Program-made: the position numbers and the translations under genes
The notes under the pieces: generated by a model
What the model was told of the DNA's origin: nothing
What the model saw: the letters and a program-made list of their open reading frames with translations, nothing else
The model's database searches: none
NCBI GenBank assembly: GCA_045540915.1
Contig: JAZQID010000114.1
Coordinates: forward strand, 1-22,768
Direction: 5' to 3'
DNA from: RGIG2206 sp045540915
Lineage (GTDB): Bacteria; Bacillota; Clostridia; Oscillospirales; Acutalibacteraceae
DNA length: 22,768 nt
In this document: piece after piece, positions 15,262-22,440 of the stretch
Layout of the letters: each line of letters starts with the position of its first letter
Numbering within the stretch: the stretch's first letter is position 1

Positions 15262-16599
15262 TTAATTTACATATATCTCTCCAACACTGTACCAACCGTC
15301 TTGATACTCAGCGTCGGTCGCAAAATAAACATTCTTTACATTCTCATCGTATATGCAGATATCGATGGAGTATTTGCCGCTCGGCAGGGATTCGGGCAGT
15401 TCAAAGCAGATCCTTTCGGTGTGCTTGCCCGGCATCCATTTCTTTATGTCGATCTCGGTCCGATAGTTAAACTCGCCTTCCCCTTTAAGCCTGATAAACA
15501 AGGGAATGCTATGATAAGAAGGCGCAACGCCTATATTCTCCACCTTCAGCACCGTTTCGATCTCGTCGCCACGGTTGGCCTCGTCGGGACAAGAAAAGCT
15601 GTCGATGGAGTAATGATATCCCATTTTGGACAGCCAATACTTTACCTTTGGCTCCCATTCGTACGGAATCGGGATAGATTTCGGATTAAAGGATGTAATG
15701 TGCCATTCAAGAGTTTTATCTATCAATTCGTCGATGGGCCAGCCTATTCGTTTCCATTCAGACATCCACCAATACGACTCGAAGGAAACGGGCGCGGTCT
15801 CCCAAAAATCGCTTATCTGAGCGATACTTTCAACATACCTGCCGTTTGTCAGCGACGGGTCGCCCAGACCGTCGGCACGCCAGCCGATGTCGGTCCTCTT
15901 CTTTGCGTAATGCAAAAACTCGGTGCGATGGCATTGAGAAACAAGCTGTGTATGCTTAAAGCTGTTCAGGTATGTATCGAATAGCTTCAATATCTGAGCA
16001 TCGCTGTAAAGCTCAAGCTTATGCCCTTCTCCCCACGCGCCCGGCAAGCAGATGTCGATAGCATCGAAGGTCGGGTCGTTGTCAAACCGCTCACCGATCC
16101 TTTCGATTGCCTCGCAAAAGAGGTCGATGAACATAGGATCGGTCGGCGAATCCTTGACGCGCTTTCCATCAGGCCTTTCAGGGCATTCGATCATACCCTT
16201 GAGCCATTCGGGGACATCATCCCTCGCGCGTGTGCTGTGAGGCATCAGGCGGAATATCACAGATTGCGAATGAGAACGTGCTTTTTCGATTATATCCTCT
16301 ATAAATTTGTAATTGTATACACCGCGTTCAACCTCGAAATCCTTCCAAAGAACACGTATATATGCAATCGTGTTATCAGGATAATATCCCTGCGCTCTGC
16401 CGTTTTGCTCAACATAATCGGGTATAGGATAGCATTCTACATCCTCGGTCTCACACATATTGTTTTCGGGTTTTACAACAATGTCCGAATAAAGCTCCTC
16501 ACCGCGAAAATGTTGGAAGCTCATAATTCCGCAATACGGATTTTGCCCCGCTTCTTCCTTAACTCTGAAAAACCGTGTTGAAGTTGCAGCCCTTTTCAT
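15262..16599 (-). CDS. DUF4832-type TIM-barrel protein, putative glycoside hydrolase
   Basis: The 445-aa protein resembles the DUF4832 group: an N-terminal barrel related to GH42/GH5-like folds (roughly 20-325), beginning with NPYCGIMSFQHFRG, and a C-terminal beta-sandwich (about 330-445). In the barrel, DICLPGAWGEGHK (Glu191) and PVSFESYWW (Glu274) sit at the ends of predicted strands 4 and 7 or 8, where clan GH-A enzymes hold their acid/base and nucleophile; GWRADGLGD is typical of the family. There is no signal peptide, so it would act in the cytoplasm. It is first in the pectin operon. The ATG at 16599 lies 9 nt after GGAGG; a GTG at 16605 is possible. Substrate unknown. Confidence 0.65.
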   Translation of the reverse strand: MKRAATSTRFFRVKEEAGQNPYCGIMSFQHFRGEELYSDIVVKPENNMCETEDVECYPIPDYVEQNGRAQGYYPDNTIAYIRVLWKDFEVERGVYNYKFIEDIIEKARSHSQSVIFRLMPHSTRARDDVPEWLKGMIECPERPDGKRVKDSPTDPMFIDLFCEAIERIGERFDNDPTFDAIDICLPGAWGEGHKLELYSDAQILKLFDTYLNSFKHTQLVSQCHRTEFLHYAKKRTDIGWRADGLGDPSLTNGRYVESIAQISDFWETAPVSFESYWWMSEWKRIGWPIDELIDKTLEWHITSFNPKSIPIPYEWEPKVKYWLSKMGYHYSIDSFSCPDEANRGDEIETVLKVENIGVAPSYHSIPLFIRLKGEGEFNYRTEIDIKKWMPGKHTERICFELPESLPSGKYSIDICIYDENVKNVYFATDAEYQDGWYSVGEIYVN

Positions 16600-16659
16600 A
16601 AACACACCCCTCCATCAGACCGGTTCGCACAGCAGACCTTTACGTCTCTGTTTGACTTA

Positions 16660-16665
16660 ATTATA
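16660..16665 (-). promoter_or_regulatory. Probable -10 box of the pectin operon promoter
   Basis: TATAAT on the minus strand in an AT-rich region, 60 nt before the first gene of the operon. No good -35 is seen at 16-18 nt (TAGAAT is the best), consistent with dependence on an activator. The whole gap 16606-16907 holds only this promoter, AT-rich DNA and the terminator at 16783-16825; no gene is seen in it. Confidence 0.45.
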
Positions 16666-16782
16666 TTAAAGAATCTCAAATAATTCTATAAAAAAATCTT
16701 GATAATTATCAACTCACTACGAAAATAATTGGTGTTTTTTTATATTTTTATACAATATGACCTATATTTTCCTGCTAATTGT

Positions 16783-16825
16783 AAAAAAACGGACATAACG
16801 CAATGACGCGTCGTGTCCGTTTTTT
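16783..16825 (-). terminator. Bidirectional-type terminator
   Basis: The stem CGGACA (16790-16795) pairs with TGTCCG (16814-16819), with an inner ACGC/GCGT stem. It is flanked by A7 on the left and T6 on the right. On the minus strand it lies 83 nt after the stop of the small gene at 16908-17156 and shields the pectin operon promoter from read-through. Confidence 0.85.
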
Positions 16826-16907
16826 GCTTGTTAATTTATATCGTCGGCCAAGGGCTCTCACAATAAACAAACTATCCTCTCCGACTGTTATCGGATACCT
16901 GTCTATA

Positions 16908-17156
16908 CTATTCCAACCAATTCAAAACAATCTTTTCCTTAGTATCAACAAAGGATAATACTTCAAAGGTTCCGACCGTTTCATTCGTGTAATAATCCTT
17001 GACCTTTATATGATCGGTATTGAAATCAACCGCGAAGCCACAGCCCTGATGCAGTGACAAGACCTCCATCAACTGCTTCTCGTAGGGCTCCGCGCCCGAC
17101 AAAACACAATAAACGACCTTACCGAATTCATTTTTCACCGTAAGCCTTTTGTTCAT
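16908..17156 (-). CDS. Small hypothetical protein
   Basis: This 82-aa protein is not recognised. It has no membrane segment or signal peptide and is mixed in charge, with predicted beta-rich segments (KVVYCVLS, GFAVDFNTDHIKVKDYY, GTFEVLSFV). It has GGGAGG about 10 nt before the ATG at 17156, a promoter at 17177-17204 and a terminator downstream, so it is a self-contained single-gene unit, which supports it being real. Confidence 0.6.
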   Translation of the reverse strand: MNKRLTVKNEFGKVVYCVLSGAEPYEKQLMEVLSLHQGCGFAVDFNTDHIKVKDYYTNETVGTFEVLSFVDTKEKIVLNWLE

Positions 17157-17176
17157 ATGCCTTGCCTCCCCGTTTC

Positions 17177-17204
17177 ATTATAATAATAACAAAAAATTCA
17201 GTAA
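17177..17204 (-). promoter_or_regulatory. Promoter of the small hypothetical gene
   Basis: TTACTG (17199-17204) and TATAAT (17177-17182) on the minus strand, 16 nt apart. The terminator at 17233-17256 lies just upstream, separating this unit from the lipoprotein gene. Confidence 0.45.
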
Positions 17205-17232
17205 CTTTCAACATCTTTCGCAGGCAAAAAAC

Positions 17233-17256
17233 CCCCGAACGCTTTCGCATTCGGGA
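17233..17256 (-). terminator. Terminator hairpin, first copy of a repeated stem
   Basis: Read on the minus strand, CCCGAATGC-GAAA-GCGTTCGGG forms a stem with one mismatch and is followed by GG and T6. A 23-nt core (17233-17255) is identical to the terminator at 19644-19666. It closes the lipoprotein transcript. Confidence 0.8.
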
Positions 17257-17433
17257 TGTTTTGTCTCTCGTGTCCGAAAAAGAACTGACCGAAAACCGAG
17301 GATTCTCTTCAATTCTTACCAATTTCAATATGTTTTTCCAATTTTGATTTAATAACATCTTGTTTCTCTACTGTAAATCCCGAAAACAAATGATGTTTTT
17401 TTCTCGCAAAAATTCGCAAAATCGAAATCGCAT

Positions 17434-17707
17434 CTATTTTGATTTATCAATATGCAAGGTCAAAAATCCGTCATCTTCAGAAATTCTTTCAATGGCATTA
17501 AAAGGTATTTTTTCTTAAAGGTACACACGTATATTCCGTGCTGTTACTTGACAAAACGGCTTTGTTTTCGGTTTCCGTAAACTCAGCTTTGCTTGACACA
17601 ACAGCTTTGTTTTTGGGCTCCGTAAACTTAAACTCAACATTGACAGTACAAGCAGAAAAAGAAAAGATAATCGCCAAACAAAGAAAAACGATTGACAACT
17701 TTTTCAT
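17434..17707 (-). pseudogene. Short lipoprotein with internal repeat, frameshifted near its end
   Basis: The ATG at 17707 (site AAGGTGGTG) begins a lipoprotein signal peptide: KK, a hydrophobic run and the lipobox FSAC with Cys at residue 20. The mature part holds two tandem copies of a 13- to 15-residue unit (FTEPKNKAVVSS, then FTETENKAVLSS). The open frame stops at 17498 after 69 codons, within PLRKNTF. Removing one A from the A6 run near 17507-17512 restores a frame reading PLRKIPFNAIERI then SEDDGFLTLHIDKSK, ending in TAG at 17434, which looks like real protein. The gene is therefore probably 90 codons with a one-base insertion, or a sequencing error. Family not recognised. Confidence 0.6.
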
Positions 17708-17736
17708 AACATCACCACCTTAAGTGTGTTATAGCA
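17708..17736 (-). promoter_or_regulatory. Extended -10 promoter and short leader of the lipoprotein gene
   Basis: On the minus strand TGC-TATAAC (17728-17736) is followed by ACACTTAAGGTGGTGATGTT and the ATG. The same layout is found before the genes starting at 21700 and 22418. Confidence 0.6.
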
Positions 17737-17773
17737 TAGAAGCAGTAAAAGAATCATTCTTGCTATCTCTTAC

Positions 17774-19393
17774 TTATTGCACACTAAAGTTAACCCCTAT
17801 TATTATATTTCTGTCAATACTTCTTGCTCTAAAGAAAACATTATTTGATTTGGTTACAAGTATATATTCAAACTTAAAGCCTGCATCAAAATAGTTTACA
17901 ATACATTCATGAGTATCTGTCAAAAAGATACCCTCAAAAGTTGATACTAATTCTTCTGATGCGAAATTAACGCTGCCATAATCCGCTTCGCCATATCTGC
18001 CTATTATTTCTTTTGCATTTGTATCAGACAGCCTATAATTACCCCAAAAGATTTCATTTCCTATATGGAAAATATCCTTAGTATGATTCATTATTCCATA
18101 GTCGTTCTTTCTGAAGAAGCTCTTGAGCTGTAAAGTTGTTGCGTCATAATAAAATATTGTGTTTCCGGTGCTGCCGGTTTCGCCAATATATAAAATGTTA
18201 TCTTGCTTATTCAAATATAATTTGGGTTCATGAAAAGAAAAGCCCCTGTCAGGAAGAATTTGTGTCAAAGCCTTTGTGGTCATATTCTTTTTGTATACAG
18301 CACAGTGCTGGTCATGCTCGGAATAATAAATATAATCGCCGTCAATACAAAAAGACGAAACCTCATGTTCAAAATAGAGTGAAGACGTTTTGGCAAGGCT
18401 TGATTTTGAAAAAACGTCAATTCTGCATAAGTCAGGCAATGAAATATAAATCTTATCACCAATAAGATTAATCTCTGCAGGCGTTCCTGCAAGTGAAACG
18501 TTATAAACTGCCGTCATGGTTTTCGAATCTATAACAACCAAACGGTTATTTCCCGATGTTATAGCATATATTAAATCATTTTCGGTTTTCCAGCTAACTA
18601 CATCACCGTCAAGCTGATATAAAACAACCGTTGCTTTAATGGTTGCAGAGTTGTTTTCTTCTTTTGCATCGTCTGTACCCAATAACTTCATGTTTTCGGG
18701 CACGTCCATTTTCTGGGCTGACGCCTTTTTCAAAACACCGTTATCAAGATTATTTGAAGTTATATTGTTTGATACAGTGCTATTAGATGATGTTTGTGTA
18801 TTGTTTTTTGAAGAATTATTTTGTGTAGTTCCGGACGAAGAAGGTTTGCTTGTATTAATAGGCTCGTTTTTGGATGAAACACCGCTATTTATACTCGTGA
18901 CCTGTGATGCACCGCCTGTATTTGAACCGTCAGCATTTTCCGTTTCGTTATAAACAGTCGTATTAGATTCCGTAGAAAAAGTTGAATCAGACTTCGGCGT
19001 AGAACTTACAGACGCAACCGTGCCCGTATTTCCGGTCTTGATATCATTATCATCAGGAGCCCATAACAATGCAATCACTATCGCAATAACGGCAACAACA
19101 AAAACTCCCAACAAAACAATTAAAAAAGCGCTTCTCTTATTTTTGGTATCACAATCCGATGCGGCAGCAACTTCCTCATCCACATCCGTTGCCTCTGGCT
19201 TGTCATCCGTTAATAATACATCTGCAGAAACATTAAACAATTTAGCCATTGCAACGATGCTATCCAAGGATGGCTGCGTCTGTCCTGTTTCCCACAAACT
19301 AACGCTTTGTCTTGTCACGTGTAGTTTCTCTGCTAATTCATCCTGTGACATATTATTCGCTTTGCGATAGTTTCTAATGTTATCACCTAACAT
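17774..19393 (-). CDS. Membrane-anchored XRE-family regulator with extracellular propeller-like domain
   Basis: The 539-aa protein starts with an XRE/Cro helix-turn-helix (about 5-62; MSQDELAEKLHVTRQSVSLW is typical), then an acidic linker, KNKR, and one membrane helix (89-111), which puts the DNA-binding domain inside. Residues 115-215 are rich in Ser, Thr and Asn and look like a flexible wall-spanning linker. Residues 255-539 contain repeated strand units (NDLIYAITSGNNRLVVID, GDKIYISLPDLCRIDVF, GDYIYYSEHDQHCAVYKK, NILYIGETGS) like beta-propeller blades. It could couple an outside signal to transcription in one protein. The ATG at 19393 follows AAGGAG. Codon use is AT-rich relative to the left half. 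Confidence 0.85.
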   Translation of the reverse strand: MLGDNIRNYRKANNMSQDELAEKLHVTRQSVSLWETGQTQPSLDSIVAMAKLFNVSADVLLTDDKPEATDVDEEVAAASDCDTKNKRSAFLIVLLGVFVVAVIAIVIALLWAPDDNDIKTGNTGTVASVSSTPKSDSTFSTESNTTVYNETENADGSNTGGASQVTSINSGVSSKNEPINTSKPSSSGTTQNNSSKNNTQTSSNSTVSNNITSNNLDNGVLKKASAQKMDVPENMKLLGTDDAKEENNSATIKATVVLYQLDGDVVSWKTENDLIYAITSGNNRLVVIDSKTMTAVYNVSLAGTPAEINLIGDKIYISLPDLCRIDVFSKSSLAKTSSLYFEHEVSSFCIDGDYIYYSEHDQHCAVYKKNMTTKALTQILPDRGFSFHEPKLYLNKQDNILYIGETGSTGNTIFYYDATTLQLKSFFRKNDYGIMNHTKDIFHIGNEIFWGNYRLSDTNAKEIIGRYGEADYGSVNFASEELVSTFEGIFLTDTHECIVNYFDAGFKFEYILVTKSNNVFFRARSIDRNIIIGVNFSVQ

Positions 19394-19414
19394 ATAACCA
19401 CTCCTTTTCCATGT

Positions 19415-19423
19415 ATTATATCA
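19415..19423 (-). promoter_or_regulatory. Extended -10 promoter of the XRE gene
   Basis: TGA-TATAAT on the minus strand, 22 nt before the start codon. A TTGACA is only 10 nt upstream, too close to be its -35, so the extended -10 is the likely determinant. Confidence 0.45.
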
Positions 19424-19501
19424 TTTGCCATGTCAAAAAGCCATAAAATATGTTTGGAATATTGTCAAGTAATGCTTGCTTTTTGAAAATGAGCGCTTTT
19501 T

Positions 19502-19520
19502 AACGCGTTTTTAACGCGTT
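19502..19520. repeat. Two AACGCGTT palindromes, 11 bp apart (operator candidate)
   Basis: AACGCGTT occurs at 19502-19509 and 19513-19520, centre to centre 11 bp, so both lie on the same face of the helix. AGCGCT at 19492-19497 is a third palindrome just before. They are about 80 bp upstream of the XRE promoter. In the 347-nt gap 19394-19740 I see these palindromes, the heptad repeat and the terminator, but no gene. Confidence 0.4.
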
Positions 19521-19608
19521 TTCTATCTCCGACAGCTAATTTAAATCGTCACTCAAGTTTATTGCCTTTTACTTCTTACTTCCAAAAATCCCGTTCAAAA
19601 AGTTTTTA

Positions 19609-19643
19609 GTGAAAAGTGAAGAGTTAAGAGTGAAAAAGTAAAA
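19609..19643. repeat. Heptad repeat of GTGAAAA type
   Basis: Four consecutive 7-nt units (GTGAAAA, GTGAAGA, GTTAAGA, GTGAAAA) followed by AGTAAAA. The tract leads straight into the terminator at 19644. The GTGAAA core is the same as in the hairpin array at the right end. Confidence 0.55.
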
Positions 19644-19667
19644 CCCCGAACGCTTTCGCATTCGGGG
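19644..19667 (-). terminator. Terminator hairpin, second copy of the repeated stem
   Basis: On the minus strand CCCCGAATGC-GAAA-GCGTTCGGGG is followed by TTTT. It lies 74 nt after the stop of the histidine phosphatase gene and shares a 23-nt identical core with the hairpin at 17233-17255. Confidence 0.8.
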
Positions 19668-19740
19668 GTGTAATATTCAACTAAAATACAAACAGTAAAT
19701 TCGGATCTTACCCCAACACATTTGGGTTGGAGGCAAGCTT

Positions 19741-20427
19741 TTACATACCGTATACGTTTTCGGTTTCGAGACCGATTATATGATTTGCATCGGTGGAGAT
19801 CAGGCTTGGGTGCACAAGTTCTCCCTGCTTATCAGGCAATCTTACAACGGCGACACCGGTAAAATCCATATGCAGCATTCCGCACATTTGAAGAAAAGAA
19901 ATATTGAACAAATGAGACAGCGCCGCAGTAAATGATCCTCCGTGACCGAACATCGCAACCGTTCTGTCGGTGTTCTCACCTACGACTCGATAATACTCTC
20001 CCTCTCTTCTGTAGCCGAGCTCCTCAAGCCACACATCGATTCCCGTAATTACGGTCTGTGTGCTATTGATCAGTTTGCTCCGGCAAAAAGGCTCGTGAAT
20101 TCGCCAATCTGCATCGCAAATAGTTTTTCCCATCGAGGCGAAGATTTCTACGATCTTCCAAGGATTGCCGTTTGCCAAAATAGGCTCGTCCCCAAGCCGC
20201 CCCCAGTCGATCTCTCTCATAAAATCGCAAGGGATAACCTCAAGTCCTAATTATTTTGCCGTGTACTCTGCAGTTTGAATGGCTCGCCCTTTTGACGACG
20301 AAAACACACGCTCTATGCCGCTGTCCCTCAGACGCAGCGCGGCAGCTTCCGCTTGACGATGACCCAGCTCGGTCAGACAATCGCAATTATAGTCGGGATG
20401 CCCGTGACGAACAAAATAAATATTCAT
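19741..20427 (-). pseudogene. Histidine phosphatase superfamily gene with in-frame UAA
   Basis: From the ATG at 20427 (GGGTG site) the frame encodes MNIYFVRHGHPDY, the RHG motif with His8, and continues to TAEYTAK, where a TAA stands at codon 59 (20251-20253). The same frame continues LGLEVIPCDFMREIDWG and keeps the conserved Glu region and the second catalytic His (FGHGGS, His162), ending at 19741. The full frame is 228 codons, normal for this phosphoglycerate-mutase-like family. Relatives usually have Glu at the stopped position, so GAA to TAA is a simple explanation. A restart at the ATG at 20220 would lack the RHG motif and be inactive. The true substrate is unknown. Confidence 0.85.
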
Positions 20428-20458
20428 TTCTTCACCCGTTGTTAATTTAGTTGTTTTG

Positions 20459-20487
20459 ATTATAGCTTAACCGCAACTGTAAATCAA
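20459..20487 (-). promoter_or_regulatory. Promoter of the histidine phosphatase gene
   Basis: TTGATT (20482-20487) and TATAAT (20459-20464) on the minus strand, 17 nt apart, 31 nt before the start codon. The promoter still looks functional although the gene is broken. Confidence 0.65.
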
Positions 20488-20615
20488 GGAAAAACCGAGT
20501 GTTCTACATTATGGGACATAGGCAAACCGCCTGCGTTTGTTTTAGCATATCGACGGTGTGGTACAACGCCTCTTAATTATTAATCTTGTTCTATGAAAAC
20601 CAGCATCGTGATGTT

Positions 20616-20631
20616 AAAAGGCGAGGCTTTT
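20616..20631. terminator. Weak terminator-like hairpin after the SGNH hydrolase gene
   Basis: AAAAG and CTTTT pair around 6 nt, with a T-run on either strand. It lies 19 nt past the SGNH stop on the minus strand. The stem is only 5 bp. Confidence 0.3.
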
Positions 20632-20650
20632 TTATTACAAACCGAATTGA

Positions 20651-21700
20651 TTATATTAATTTTTCCAAAAGGTCACCAACTGCTTTCGCCATAGAAGCAA
20701 AGCCCAAATCGTTCGGGTGACAGCCATCAACCGTGCCGTCATCTTTCGCCAATGCCATAAGCGTGTCACCGCCGATAAAGTAAACGTTTGCGTCGCCGGC
20801 AGCTTTTGCATCCTCATATGTTTTCTTGATGATGTCGAAGCGCAACTTTTCGTCGTCTGTTAAACACAACTTCGGTCTGGACATCATCACGATCGGCAAA
20901 TCGGGGTTTGCATCACGAATGGTGCGATACATTCTTTCGTGAGTGTTTCTCAAATGCTCTGCAGTCGGAGCGTTGTGGTCATAATCATACACAAACACCG
21001 ACATATCAAGATCACGGATATATTCTGCAATCTCAGGCTCACCTTTGGCATTTCCCGAAAAGCCAAGATTAATGAAGTCAGCGTCCAATCGACGCGATAT
21101 AATACTTTGATAACAATTTCCGGGCCTCGAAGCGCATCCGCCCTGCGTTATGGAAGAACCGTAATAAACAATAGGCTTCTCTGTTTTATAGGGCTTTGGC
21201 TCACCCACCAACGCGCCGTCGCGCAGGCCGATATACAATTCACTAACATCGCTATACAGCGGAAAATTGATCGTGATTTCACGCATTTGCGAAGAGTTGA
21301 AATATACAATGCTTTCGTAGCTGTCTTTAATGGTAAGGGGAGGTATAAAGGTTCCGGCATATTTGTCGGTTTCGTCACGAACGTATAGATCAAATCCCGT
21401 AGAACCGGTTAAGGCAAAGAGAGACATCTTGCTGACGCTGGGCATTTTGGCATTAATGGCAATATACGGGCTGTCGGTCTTAAAGCGGACTCTTCCGCCG
21501 GAAGTACGAGAGTGCAAGACGTGAACACCCTCGCTCACAGTTTTGGATACGCTTTCAGGAAGCCTTCTGAACTTGCCCGAATCATAAAACACACCGTAAA
21601 TCTTAAACGGCGCCTGATTGACATCGTAAAAGCGAATGTCATTCTCTTTTATTTGAGATTCAACCTTAAAATTGGAATCAACAAGTGCAATATTGCTCAT
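20651..21700 (-). CDS. SGNH/GDSL-family hydrolase with GxDLY domain (probable carbohydrate esterase)
   Basis: The 349-aa protein has an N-terminal beta-sandwich carrying GFDLYVRD (the GxDLY domain, up to about 165) and a C-terminal SGNH catalytic domain: block I VYYGSSITQGG with the nucleophile Ser, block II LGFSGNAKGEPE (Gly), block III YDHNAP (Asn), and block V DGCHPNDLGF (Asp and His). All catalytic residues are present. Such proteins are esterases, often deacetylating plant or host glycans. No signal peptide is visible, so it is probably cytoplasmic. The start is the ATG at 21700 after AAGGCGGTGAT, not the upstream in-frame ATG at 21814, which overlaps the next gene. Confidence 0.87.
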   Translation of the reverse strand: MSNIALVDSNFKVESQIKENDIRFYDVNQAPFKIYGVFYDSGKFRRLPESVSKTVSEGVHVLHSRTSGGRVRFKTDSPYIAINAKMPSVSKMSLFALTGSTGFDLYVRDETDKYAGTFIPPLTIKDSYESIVYFNSSQMREITINFPLYSDVSELYIGLRDGALVGEPKPYKTEKPIVYYGSSITQGGCASRPGNCYQSIISRRLDADFINLGFSGNAKGEPEIAEYIRDLDMSVFVYDYDHNAPTAEHLRNTHERMYRTIRDANPDLPIVMMSRPKLCLTDDEKLRFDIIKKTYEDAKAAGDANVYFIGGDTLMALAKDDGTVDGCHPNDLGFASMAKAVGDLLEKLI

Positions 21701-21720
21701 ACGATCACCGCCTTGGGTGT

Positions 21721-21749
21721 ATTGTAGCATAAAAGCGGCGGAGGCGCAA
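21721..21749 (-). promoter_or_regulatory. Promoter of the SGNH hydrolase gene
   Basis: On the minus strand TTGCGC (21744-21749) and TGC-TACAAT (21721-21729), spacing 17 nt, then ACACCCAAGGCGGTGAT before the start codon. It shares its layout with the leaders at 17708-17736 and 22441-22469. Confidence 0.65.
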
Positions 21750-21758
21750 GGTATAACA

Positions 21759-21786
21759 GAAAACGGTCGGAAATCCGACCGTTTTC
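21759..21786 (-). terminator. Intrinsic terminator of the zinc-ribbon membrane protein gene
   Basis: Perfect 12-bp arms (21759-21770 and 21775-21786) around AAAT. On the minus strand the tail is TTTTCTGTT. It lies 11 nt after the stop codon and 10 nt before the -35 box of the next promoter. Confidence 0.85.
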
Positions 21787-21797
21787 TTTTTAGCTCC

Positions 21798-22418
21798 TCA
21801 GCACACAGAATCATCCCTATGTTCCTCTGTGCCTCTAAATTTTATCTTTGCAATTAAATTCATTTCTGTATCGTAAAGCTGACAGCTGTCATTTGTTATA
21901 TAGTCATAATTTCTTTCATGCATATATAAAAACTCGCCCGTTATCGTGTCATCCTTCTTTGAAACGCGATAAACCTGAATAGGTGCTGCAATAGAAAACG
22001 GTTCGAAATTATCAAAGCAAGCATCTAAAAAATACAACTCGTCGCGCTTGATTATACCGTGTTTTTCAATTATTGCGAATTCACATACTGCATCTGTGTT
22101 TATCCCGCGAGGTTTTCCTCTATCATCCAGTTTAGAATACGGCATCAAAACAGTGAAAAAGATAGGAACAAATGCAATCACAAAAAGAAAACCGGATTGA
22201 AAAACAAAAGCTACAATAAGCAGTAGAATAACTATTACAGCTATTTTTAACATATATGAAAGAACAGGAACTTGGCCATATTTATTGCGGCAATGACCGC
22301 AATTTGCTTGACGGAGCATTAATGGCACAGATGGGCTGCCCACCACATCATTCAAAGATATAGAGTCCTTTTTCTTATCAATTATTTTTCCGCACCACGG
22401 GCACCTTTTCCTGTTCAT
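21798..22418 (-). CDS. Zinc-ribbon membrane protein, function unknown
   Basis: The 206-aa protein begins with a zinc-ribbon (CPWCGK, Cys6 and Cys9; CGHC, Cys40 and Cys43), then two membrane helices (about 53-73 and 76-93), then a mixed 110-residue C-terminal domain with no motif I know. If the zinc-ribbon is inside, the hairpin helices place the C-terminal domain inside as well. The start is the ATG at 22418 behind AAAGGTCGGTGAT; an upstream in-frame ATG at 22469 lies over the promoter. Promoter and terminator flank it closely, so it is a single-gene unit. Confidence 0.7.
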   Translation of the reverse strand: MNRKRCPWCGKIIDKKKDSISLNDVVGSPSVPLMLRQANCGHCRNKYGQVPVLSYMLKIAVIVILLLIVAFVFQSGFLFVIAFVPIFFTVLMPYSKLDDRGKPRGINTDAVCEFAIIEKHGIIKRDELYFLDACFDNFEPFSIAAPIQVYRVSKKDDTITGEFLYMHERNYDYITNDSCQLYDTEMNLIAKIKFRGTEEHRDDSVC

Positions 22419-22440
22419 ACAATCACCGACCTTTAAGTGT

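Noticed and set aside
17128..17358. A 76-codon minus-strand frame
   Set aside because: It runs across the terminator at 17233-17256 and the start of the small gene and has no ribosome site; it is a shadow.
17746..17763. AAGAAT/ATTCTT palindrome after the XRE gene as a terminator
   Set aside because: The loop would be 1-3 nt and the stem 5-6 bp; too weak to call.
13100..20427. Stop-codon reassignment as the cause of the in-frame UGA and UAA
   Set aside because: UGA is a real stop for uxaB, and UAA ends most genes here; two different stops are involved, so reassignment does not fit.
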